A stretch of DNA of 64,000 bases from the NCBI GenBank assembly GCA_964057225.1, contig OZ059897.1:19840001-19904000 (forward strand), read 5' to 3'. The notes beneath the pieces were generated by a model. That model ran no database searches. It had not been told where the DNA came from and saw only the letters and a program-made list of their open reading frames with translations. Made by a program: the position numbers and the translations under genes. Position 1 is the first letter of the stretch. Each line of letters starts with the position of its first letter. The DNA is from Auanema rhodensis (taxonomy: Eukaryota; Nematoda; Chromadorea; Rhabditida; Rhabditidae). Below, piece by piece: positions 1-9,477 of this stretch.

Positions 1-92
1 CTTAAAAATCCGCATCGAATGCACTATACTACATTGAGAAACGCTTAATACAAAAATTAGTTATGATCGTTTGAAAAATGATGCATTAGTGT

Positions 93-120
93 ATGTTGAG
101 TTTCCATGTACACTCAACAT
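93..120 (+). other. Perfect 9-bp dyad with 10-base loop (one per monomer)
   Basis: The arms 'atgttgagt' (93-101) and 'actcaacat' (112-120) are exact reverse complements around the loop 'ttccatgtac'. The element is present in every monomer I read. The only variants I saw inside these 28 bases lie in the loop: c-to-t at loop position 3 (27381, 35106 and 44235 monomers) and g-to-t at loop position 7 (24222, 25275, 25626 and 25977 monomers). An alternative shorter pairing 'gtgta'/'tacac' overlaps it. Such a dyad could bind a dimeric protein or extrude as a hairpin; either role is inference. Confidence 0.8.
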
Positions 121-147
121 TGCTTCCAAAAACATTTTGACAAAAAT

Positions 148-159
148 TTTTTCGAAAAA
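148..159 (+). other. 12-bp A/T palindrome centred on CG (one per monomer)
   Basis: 'tttttcgaaaaa' is self-complementary. With one bulged T it extends to aaa...ttt on either side. It sits in a block of A and T runs (about 128-181) that may give stiff or curved DNA. Variants include 'gaaacatttc' in the 352, 2458 and 4213 monomers, a seventh T at 28083, 35808, 44586 and 44938, and 'ttttttcaaaaaat' at 50906, which removes the CG. Confidence 0.7.
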
Positions 160-315
160 TTTCAAAATAATTTAGCAAAAAGTAGATGTTTTAAGATTCA
201 ATTTTTCAAGGCAAAGACGATGGACAATGTTATTCAACGAAAAAATTATTTCTTCAGGGTGAAAATCGAGGATATATGTGTGAACTTATATCAGTTGATA
301 TCTCGGTGCATTTTC

Positions 316-354
316 AAGCTAGCGCAAATCTGATAACACAGATCGACGCAGCTT
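316..354 (+). other. Long imperfect dyad across the monomer boundary
   Basis: From the outside in: 'aagct' pairs with 'agctt', then after one unpaired A 'gcg' pairs with 'cgc', then after a 3x3 internal loop 'atctg' pairs with 'cagat', leaving the loop 'ataaca'. The element is 39 bases with 13 paired positions. It lies in a well-conserved part of the monomer. Recurrent variants are 'aagctaacgc', which breaks the middle pairing and the NheI landmark, and the 2-bp loss near 61785 and 62485, which breaks the outer arm. Confidence 0.65.
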
Positions 355-1323
355 AAAAATCCGCATCGAATGCACTATACTACATTGAGAAACGCTTAAT
401 ACAAAAATTAGTTATGATCGTTTGAAAAATGATGCATTAGTGTATGTTGAGTTTCCATGTACACTCAACATTGCTTCCAAAAACATTTTGACAAAAATTT
501 TTTCGAAACATTTCAAAATAATTTAGCAAAAAGTAGATGTTTTTAGATTCCATTTCTCAAGGCAAAGACGATAGACAATGTTATTCAACGAAAAAATTAA
601 TTCTTCAGGGTGAAAATCGAGGATATATGTGTGAACTTATATCAGTTGATATCTCGGTGCATTTTTAAGCTAGCGCAAATCTGATAACACAGATCGACGC
701 AGCTTGAAAATCCGCATCGAATGCACTATACTACATTGAGAAACGCTTAATACAAAAATTAGTTATGATCGTTTGAAAAATGATGCATTAGTGTATGTTG
801 AGTTTCCATGTACACTCAACATTGCTTCCAAAAACATTTTGACAAAAATTTTTTCGAAAAATTTCAAAATAATTTAGCAAAAAGTAGATGTTTTTAGATT
901 CCATTTTTCAAGGCAAAGACGATGGACAATGTTATTCAACGAAAAAATTATTTCTTCAGGGTGAAAATCGAGGATATATGTGTGAACTTATATCAGTTGA
1001 TATCTCGGTGCATTTTTAAGCTAGCGCAAATCTGATAACACAGATCGACGCAGCTTAAAAATCCGCATCGAATGCACTATACTACATTGAGAAACGCTTA
1101 ATACAAAAATTAGTTATGATCGTTTGAAAAATGATGCATTAGTGTATGTTGAGTTTCCATGTACACTCAACATTGCTTCCAAAAACATTTTGACAAAAAT
1201 TTTTTCGAAAAATTTCAAAATAATTTAGCAAAAAGTAGATGTTTTAAGATTCAATTTTTCAAGGCAAAGACGATGGACAATGTTATTCAACGAAAAAATT
1301 AATTCTTCAGGGTGAAAATCGAG

Positions 1324-1345
1324 GATATAAGTGTGAACTTATATC
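1324..1345 (+). other. 9-bp hairpin with GTGA loop (most monomers)
   Basis: 'gatataagt' (1324-1332), loop 'gtga' and 'acttatatc' (1337-1345) form a perfect 9-bp stem. A flanking 'cgag' (1320-1323) can also pair with 'ctcg' (1355-1358). If transcribed, the loop is of GNRA type. The 'gtgtaaac' class keeps the stem and has loop GTAA, also GNRA type. Other classes weaken it: 'gatatatgt' has one mismatch, 'cttataaaag' and 'cttataacag' shorten it to 7 bp, and 'gtgtgtac' (1053-bp trimer) disrupts it. Confidence 0.7.
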
Positions 1346-2106
1346 AGTTGATATCTCGGTGCATTTTTAAGCTAGCGCAAATCTGATAACACAGATCGAC
1401 GCAGCTTAAAAATCCGCATCGAATGCACTATACTACATTGAGAAACGCTTAATACAAAAATTAGTTATGATCGTTTGAAAAATGATGCATTAGTGTATGT
1501 TGAGTTTCCATGTACACTCAACATTGCTTCCAAAAACATTTTGACAAAAATTTTTTCGAAAAATTTCAAAATAATTTAGCAAAAAGTAGATGTTTTTAGA
1601 TTCCATTTTTCAAGGCAAAGACGATGGACAATGTTATTCAACGAAAAAATTATTTCTTCAGGGTGAAAATCGAGGATATATGTGTGAACTTATATCAGTT
1701 GATATCTCGGTGCATTTTTAAGCTAGCGCAAATCTGATAACACAGATCGACGCAGCTTAAAAATCCGCATCGAATGCACTATACTACATTGAGAAACGCT
1801 TAATACAAAAATTAGTTATGATCGTTTGAAAAATGATGCATTAGTGTATGTTGAGTTTCCATGTACACTCAACATTGCTTCCAAAAACATTTTGACAAAA
1901 ATTTTTTCGAAAAATTTCAAAATAATTTAGCAAAAAGTAGATGTTTTAAGATTCAATTTTTCAAGGCAAAGACGATGGACAATGTTATTCAACGAAAAAA
2001 TTAATTCTTCAGGGTGAAAATCGAGGATATAAGTGTGAACTTATATCAGTTGATATCTCGGTGCATTTTTAAGCTAGCGCAAATCTGATAACACAGATCG
2101 ACGCAG

Positions 2107-3510
2107 CTTAAAAATCCGCATCGAATGCACTATACTACATTGAGAAACGCTTAATACAAAAATTAGTTATGATCGTTTGAAAAATGATGCATTAGTGTAT
2201 GTTGAGTTTCCATGTACACTCAACATTGCTTCCAAAAACATTTTGACAAAAATTTTTTCGAAAAATTTCAAAATAATTTAGCAAAAAGTAGATGTTTTAA
2301 GATTCAATTTTTCAAGGCAAAGACGATGGACAATGTTATTCAACGAAAAAATTATTTCTTCAGGGTGAAAATCGAGGATATATGTGTGAACTTATATCAG
2401 TTGATATCTCGGTGCATTTTCAAGCTAGCGCAAATCTGATAACACAGATCGACGCAGCTTAAAAATCCGCATCGAATGCACTATACTACATTGAGAAACG
2501 CTTAATACAAAAATTAGTTATGATCGTTTGAAAAATGATGCATTAGTGTATGTTGAGTTTCCATGTACACTCAACATTGCTTCCAAAAACATTTTGACAA
2601 AAATTTTTTCGAAACATTTCAAAATAATTTAGCAAAAAGTAGATGTTTTTAGATTCCATTTCTCAAGGCAAAGACGATAGACAATGTTATTCAACGAAAA
2701 AATTAATTCTTCAGGGTGAAAATCGAGGATATATGTGTGAACTTATATCAGTTGATATCTCGGTGCATTTTTAAGCTAGCGCAAATCTGATAACACAGAT
2801 CGACGCAGCTTAAAAATCCGCATCGAATGCACTATACTACATTGAGAAACGCTTAATACAAAAATTAGTTATGATCGTTTGAAAAATGATGCATTAGTGT
2901 ATGTTGAGTTTCCATGTACACTCAACATTGCTTCCAAAAACATTTTGACAAAAATTTTTTCGAAAAATTTCAAAATAATTTAGCAAAAAGTAGATGTTTT
3001 AAGATTCAATTTTTCAAGGCAAAGACGATGGACAATGTTATTCAACGAAAAAATTAATTCTTCAGGGTGAAAATCGAGGATATAAGTGTGAACTTATATC
3101 AGTTGATATCTCGGTGCATTTTTAAGCTAGCGCAAATCTGATAACACAGATCGACGCAGCTTAAAAATCCGCATCGAATGCACTATACTACATTGAAAAA
3201 CGCTTGATACAAAAATTAGTTATGATCGTTTGAAAAATGATGCATTAGTGTATGTTGAGTTTCCATGTACACTCAACATTGCTTCCAAAAACATTTTGAC
3301 AAAAATTTTTTCGAAAAATTTCAAAATAATTTAGCAAAAAGTAGATGTTTTAAGATTCAATTTTTCAAGGCAAAGACGATGGACAATGTTATTCAACGAA
3401 AAAATTATTTCTTCAGGGTGAAAATCGAGGATATATGTGTGAACTTATATCAGTTGATATCTCGGTGCATTTTTAAGCTAGCGCAAATCTGATAACACAG
3501 ATCGACGCAG
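2107..3510 (+). repeat. Pentamer HOR, copy 1 (first four monomers)
   Basis: Four consecutive variant monomers at 2107, 2458, 2809 and 3160 recur in the same order 1755 bp (5 x 351) further on, at 3862, 4213, 4564 and 4915. Shared markers are 'cattttcaagc' in the first, 'gaaacatttc' and 'gatagacaa' in the second, 'ataagtgtg' in the third and 'attgaaaaacgcttgatac' in the fourth. The fifth monomers differ (3511 versus 5266), so identity stops there. Confidence 0.85.
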
Positions 3511-3861
3511 CTTAAAAATCCGCATCGAATGCACTATACTACATTGAGAAACGCTTAATACAAAAATTAGTTATGATCGTTTGAAAAATGATGCATTAGT
3601 GTATGTTGAGTTTCCATGTACACTCAACATTGCTTCCAAAAACATTTTGACAAAAATTTTTTCGAAAAATTTCAAAATAATTTAGCAAAAAGTAGATGTT
3701 TTAAGATTCAATTTTTCAAGGCAAAGACGATGGACAATGTTATTCAACGAAAAAATTAATTCTTCAGGGTGAAAATCGAGGATATAAGTGTGAACTTATA
3801 TCAGTTGATATCTCGGTGCATTTTTAAGCTAGCGCAAATCTGATAACACAGATCGACGCAG

Positions 3862-5265
3862 CTTAAAAATCCGCATCGAATGCACTATACTACATTGAGA
3901 AACGCTTAATACAAAAATTAGTTATGATCGTTTGAAAAATGATGCATTAGTGTATGTTGAGTTTCCATGTACACTCAACATTGCTTCCAAAAACATTTTG
4001 ACAAAAATTTTTTCGAAAAATTTCAAAATAATTTAGCAAAAAGTAGATGTTTTAAGATTCAATTTTTCAAGGCAAAGACGATGGACAATGTTATTCAACG
4101 AAAAAATTATTTCTTCAGGGTGAAAATCGAGGATATATGTGTGAACTTATATCAGTTGATATCTCGGTGCATTTTCAAGCTAGCGCAAATCTGATAACAC
4201 AGATCGACGCAGCTTAAAAATCCGCATCGAATGCACTATACTACATTGAGAAACGCTTAATACAAAAATTAGTTATGATCGTTTGAAAAATGATGCATTA
4301 GTGTATGTTGAGTTTCCATGTACACTCAACATTGCTTCCAAAAACATTTTGACAAAAATTTTTTCGAAACATTTCAAAATAATTTAGCAAAAAGTAGATG
4401 TTTTTAGATTCCATTTCTCAAGGCAAAGACGATAGACAATGTTATTCAACGAAAAAATTAATTCTTCAGGGTGAAAATCGAGGATATATGTGTGAACTTA
4501 TATCAGTTGATATCTCGGTGCATTTTTAAGCTAGCGCAAATCTGATAACACAGATCGACGCAGCTTAAAAATCCGCATCGAATGCACTATACTACATTGA
4601 GAAACGCTTAATACAAAAATTAGTTATGATCGTTTGAAAAATGATGCATTAGTGTATGTTGAGTTTCCATGTACACTCAACATTGCTTCCAAAAACATTT
4701 TGACAAAAATTTTTTCGAAAAATTTCAAAATAATTTAGCAAAAAGTAGATGTTTTAAGATTCAATTTTTCAAGGCAAAGACGATGGACAATGTTATTCAA
4801 CGAAAAAATTAATTCTTCAGGGTGAAAATCGAGGATATAAGTGTGAACTTATATCAGTTGATATCTCGGTGCATTTTTAAGCTAGCGCAAATCTGATAAC
4901 ACAGATCGACGCAGCTTAAAAATCCGCATCGAATGCACTATACTACATTGAAAAACGCTTGATACAAAAATTAGTTATGATCGTTTGAAAAATGATGCAT
5001 TAGTGTATGTTGAGTTTCCATGTACACTCAACATTGCTTCCAAAAACATTTTGACAAAAATTTTTTCGAAAAATTTCAAAATAATTTAGCAAAAAGTAGA
5101 TGTTTTAAGATTCAATTTTTCAAGGCAAAGACGATGGACAATGTTATTCAACGAAAAAATTATTTCTTCAGGGTGAAAATCGAGGATATATGTGTGAACT
5201 TATATCAGTTGATATCTCGGTGCATTTTTAAGCTAGCGCAAATCTGATAACACAGATCGACGCAG
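3862..5265 (+). repeat. Pentamer HOR, copy 2 (first four monomers)
   Basis: This is the downstream partner of 2107-3510 at an offset of exactly 1755 bp, with the same four variant monomers in order. I saw no difference between the two 1404-bp blocks by eye, which suggests a recent local duplication. Confidence 0.85.
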
Positions 5266-7371
5266 CTTAAAAATCCGCATCGAATGCACTATACTACATT
5301 GAGAAACGCTTAATACAAAAATTAGTTATGATCGTTTGAAAAATGATGCATTAGTGTATGTTGAGTTTCCATGTACACTCAACATTGCTTCCAAAAACAT
5401 TTTGACAAAAATTTTTTCGAAAAATTTCAAAATAATTTAGCAAAAAGTAGATGTTTTTAGATTCCTTTTTTCAAGGCAAAGACGATGGACAATGTTATTC
5501 AACGAAAAAATTATTTCTTCAGGGTGAAAATCGAGGATATAAGTGTGAACTTATATCAGTTGATATCTCGGTGCATTTTTAAGCTAGCGCAAATCTGATA
5601 ACACAGATCGACGCAGCTTGAAAATCCGCATCGAATGCACTATACTACATTGAGAAACGCTTAATACAAAAATTAGTTATGATCGTTTGAAAAATGATGC
5701 ATTAGTGTATGTTGAGTTTCCATGTACACTCAACATTGCTTCCAAAAACATTTTGACAAAAATTTTTTCGAAAAATTTCAAAATAATTTAGCAAAAAGTA
5801 GATGTTTTTAGATTCCATTTTTCAAGGCAAAGACGATGGACAATGTTATTCAACGAAAAAATTATTTCTTCAGGGTGAAAATCGAGGATATATGTGTGAA
5901 CTTATATCAGTTGATATCTCGGTGCATTTTTAAGCTAGCGCAAATCTGATAACACAGATCGACGCAGCTTAAAAATCCGCATCGAATGCACTATACTACA
6001 TTGAGAAACGCTTAATACAAAAATTAGTTATGATCGTTTGAAAAATGATGCATTAGTGTATGTTGAGTTTCCATGTACACTCAACATTGCTTCCAAAAAC
6101 ATTTTGACAAAAATTTTTTCGAAAAATTTCAAAATAATTTAGCAAAAAGTAGATGTTTTAAGATTCAATTTTTCAAGGCAAAGACGATGGACAATGTTAT
6201 TCAACGAAAAAATTAATTCTTCAGGGTGAAAATCGAGGATATAAGTGTGAACTTATATCAGTTGATATCTCGGTGCATTTTTAAGCTAGCGCAAATCTGA
6301 TAACACAGATCGACGCAGCTTAAAAATCCGCATCGAATGCACTATACTACATTGAGAAACGCTTAATACAAAAATTAGTTATGATCGTTTGAAAAATGAT
6401 GCATTAGTGTATGTTGAGTTTCCATGTACACTCAACATTGCTTCCAAAAACATTTTGACAAAAATTTTTTCGAAAAATTTCAAAATAATTTAGCAAAAAG
6501 TAGATGTTTTAAGATTCAATTTTTCAAGGCAAAGACGATGGACAATGTTATTCAACGAAAAAATTATTTCTTCAGGGTGAAAATCGAGGATATATGTGTG
6601 AACTTATATCAGTTGATATCTCGGTGCATTTTTAAGCTAGCGCAAATCTGATAACACAGATCGACGCAGCTTAAAAATCCGCATCGAATGCACTATACTA
6701 CATTGAGAAACGCTTAATACAAAAATTAGTTATGATCGTTTGAAAAATGATGCATTAGTGTATGTTGAGTTTCCATGTACACTCAACATTGCTTCCAAAA
6801 ACATTTTGACAAAAATTTTTTCGAAAAATTTCAAATTAATTTAGCAAAAAGTAGATGTTTTAAGATTCAATTTTTCAAGGCAAAGACGATGGACAATGTT
6901 ATTCAACGAAAAAATTAATTCTTCAGGGTGAAAATCGAGGATATAAGTGTGAACTTATATCAGTTGATATCTCGGTGCATTTTTAAGCTAGCGCAAATCT
7001 GATAACACAGATCGACGCAGCTTAAAAATCCGCATCGAATGCACTATACTACATTGAGAAACGCTTAATACAAAAATTAGTTATGATCGTTTGAAAAATG
7101 ATGCATTAGTGTATGTTGAGTTTCCATGTACACTCAACATTGCTTCCAAAAACATTTTGACAAAAATTTTTTCGAAAAATTTCAAAATAATTTAGCAAAA
7201 AGTAGATGTTTTAAGATTCAATTTTTCAAGGCAAAGACGATGGACAATGTTATTCAACGAAAAAATTATTTCTTCAGGGTGAAAATCGAGGATATATGTG
7301 TGAACTTATATCAGTTGATATCTCGGTGCATTTTTAAGCTAGCGCAAATCTGATAACACAGATCGACGCAG

Positions 7372-8775
7372 CTTAAAAATCCGCATCGAATGCACTATAT
7401 TACATTGAGAAACGCTTAATACAAAAATTAGTTATGATCGTTTGAAAAATGATGCATTAGTGTATGTTGAGTTTCCATGTACACTCAACATTGCTTCCAA
7501 AAACATTTTGACAAAAATTTTTTCGAAAAATTTCAAAATAATTTAGCAAAAAGTAGATGTTTTTAGATTCCTTTTTTCAAGGCAAAGACGATGGACAATG
7601 TTATTCAACGAAAAAATTAATTCTTCAGGGTGAAAATCGGGTATATATGTGTGAACTTATATCAGTTGATATCTCGGTGCATTTTTAAGCTAGCGCAAAT
7701 CTGATAACACAGATCGACGCAGCTTGAAAATCCGCATCGAATGCACTATACTACATTGAGAAACGCTTAATACAAAAATTAGTTATGATCGTTTGAAAAA
7801 TGATGCATTAGTGTATGTTGAGTTTCCATGTACACTCAACATTGCTTCCAAAAACATTTTGACAAAAATTTTTTCGAAAAATTTCAAAATAATTTAGCAA
7901 AAAGTAGATGTTTTTAGATTCCATTTTTCAAGGCAAAGACGATGGACAAGGTTCTTCAACGAAAAAATTAATTCTTCAGGATGAAAATCGAAGATATAAG
8001 TGTGAACTTATATAAGTTGATATCTCGGTGCATTTTTAAGCTAGCGCAAATCTGATAACACAGATCGACGCAGCTTAAAAATCCGCATCGAATGCACTAT
8101 ACTACATTGAGAAACGCTTGATACAAAAATTAGTTATGATCGTTTGAAAAATGATGCATTAGTGTATGTTGAGTTTCCATGTACACTCAACATTGCTTCC
8201 AAAAACATTTTGACAAAAATTTTTTCGAAAAATTTCAAAATAATTTAGCAAAAAGTAGATGTTTTTAGATTCCTTTTTTCAAGGCAAAGACGATGGACAA
8301 TGTTATTCAACGAAAAAATTAATTCTTCAGGGTGAAAATCGGGTATATATGTGTGAACTTATATCAGTTGATATCTCGGTGCATTTTTAAGCTAGCGCAA
8401 ATCTGATAACACAGATCGACGCAGCTTGAAAATCCGCATCGAATGCACTATACTACATTGAGAAACGCTTAATACAAAAATTAGTTATGATCGTTTGAAA
8501 AATGATGCATTAGTGTATGTTGAGTTTCCATGTACACTCAACATTGCTTCCAAAAACATTTTGACAAAAATTTTTTCGAAAAATTTCAAAATAATTTAGC
8601 AAAAAGTAGATGTTTTTAGATTCCATTTTTCAAGGCAAAGACGATGGACAAGGTTCTTCAACGAAAAAATTAATTCTTCAGGATGAAAATCGAAGATATA
8701 AGTGTGAACTTATATCAGTTGATATCTCGGTGCATTTTTAAGCTAGCGCAAATCTGATAACACAGATCGACGCAG
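7372..8775 (+). repeat. 702-bp dimer HOR, two copies
   Basis: Two monomer types alternate. One has 'cgggtatatat' near position 268 (7372-7722, 8074-8424). The other has 'gacaaggttcttcaac' and 'ggatgaaaatcgaagat' (7723-8073, 8425-8775). This gives two tandem copies of a dimer. The same four-monomer series reappears at 17552-18955, an offset of 10,180 bp. Small differences exist between copies, such as 'ctatattac' at the start of the first monomer and 'tataag' against 'tatcag' in the second type. Confidence 0.85.
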
Positions 8776-9477
8776 CTTAAAAATCCGCATCGAATGCACT
8801 ATACTACATTGAGAAACGCTTGATACAAAAATTAGTTATGATCGTTTGAAAAATGATGCATTAGTGTATGTTGAGTTTCCATGTACACTCAACATTGCTT
8901 CCAAAAACATTTTGACAAAAATTTTTTCGAAAAATTTCAAAATAATTCAGCAAAAAGTAGATGTTTTTAGATTCCATTTTTCAAGGCAAAGACGATGGAC
9001 AATGTTATTCAACGAAAAAATTATTTCTTCAGGGTGAAAATCGAGGATATAAGTGTGAACTTATATCAGTTGATATCTCGGTGCATTTTTAAGCTAGCGC
9101 AAATCTGATAACACAGATCGACGCAGCTTAAAAATCCGCATCGAATGCACTATACTACATTGAGAAACGCTTAATACAAAAATTAGTTATGATCGTTTGA
9201 AAAATGATGCATTAGTGTATGTTGAGTTTCCATGTACACTCAACATTGCTTCCAAAAACATTTTGACAAAAATTTTTTCGAAAAATTTCAAAATAATTTA
9301 GCAAAAAGTAGATGTTTTAAGATTCAATTTTTCAAGGCAAAGACGATGGACAATGTTATTCAACGAAAAAATTATTTCTTCAGGGTGAAAATCGAGGATA
9401 TATGTGTGAACTTATATCAGTTGATATCTCGGTGCATTTTTAAGCTAGCGCAAATCTGATAACACAGATCGACGCAG

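Larger units (their letters stand above)
1..351 (+). repeat. Reference satellite monomer (first copy)
   Basis: This copy sets the monomer coordinates used in the other entries. Positions 1-50 carry variable sites (about 27, 36-47). Positions 74-155 are nearly invariant and hold the perfect dyad 93-120 and the A/T-run block that starts at 128. Positions 187-300 hold most substitutions and homopolymer indels. Positions 305-351 are again conserved and hold a long imperfect dyad that crosses into the next monomer. Recognition sites for NsiI (ATGCAT, 80-85), BstBI (TTCGAA, 151-156), EcoRV (GATATC) and NheI (GCTAGC) occur once each as landmarks. The phase is arbitrary and set by the window edge. 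Confidence 0.95.
1..7371 (+). repeat. Domain I: 21 monomers with 5-6-mer order
   Basis: These 21 monomers are dominated by a variant with 'ttttaagattcaa' near position 190, alternating with variants carrying 'ttttagattcca'. A rare monomer with 'cattttcaagc' in place of 'catttttaagc' occurs at 1-351, 2107-2457 and 3862-4212, that is 6 and then 5 monomers apart. Each is followed by a monomer with 'gaaacatttc' and 'gatagacaa' (352-702, 2458-2808, 4213-4563). The order therefore shows a short HOR with variable length. The 15 copies with a 75-codon open frame lie mostly here, and the rest in domain II. Confidence 0.85.

Noticed and set aside
20-40. 'ctatactacatt' as a TATA-type promoter element
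   Set aside because: In 69% A+T DNA such matches are expected by chance, and no transcript or downstream gene supports it.
226-242. CENP-B-box-like half motif on the minus strand (TTTCGTTG followed by A two bases on)
   Set aside because: The left half matches the mammalian box, but the required CGGG at the right end is absent, and the 'caactaaaa' variants destroy the CG. Probably chance.
106-333. 75-codon open frame starting at the ATG in the dyad loop (also at 2212, 3265, 3967, 5020 and others)
   Set aside because: It is present in only 15 of 182 monomers, has no start context or domain, a lysine-, phenylalanine- and asparagine-rich composition expected from AT-rich DNA, and is closed by single substitutions or frame changes in the other copies.
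331-343. Second hammerhead-like start 'ctgataa'
   Set aside because: The core needs CUGANGA; here the conserved G is A and no GAAA follows at a suitable distance.
1-351. Monomer as a fusion of two related half-units of about 175 bp
   Set aside because: I compared the halves by eye and saw only short AT-rich matches, not a consistent alignment.
8846-9037. 63-codon open frame in 'aattcagc' monomers
   Set aside because: It begins with TTG, exists only where one stop codon has mutated, and has no resemblance to a known protein.
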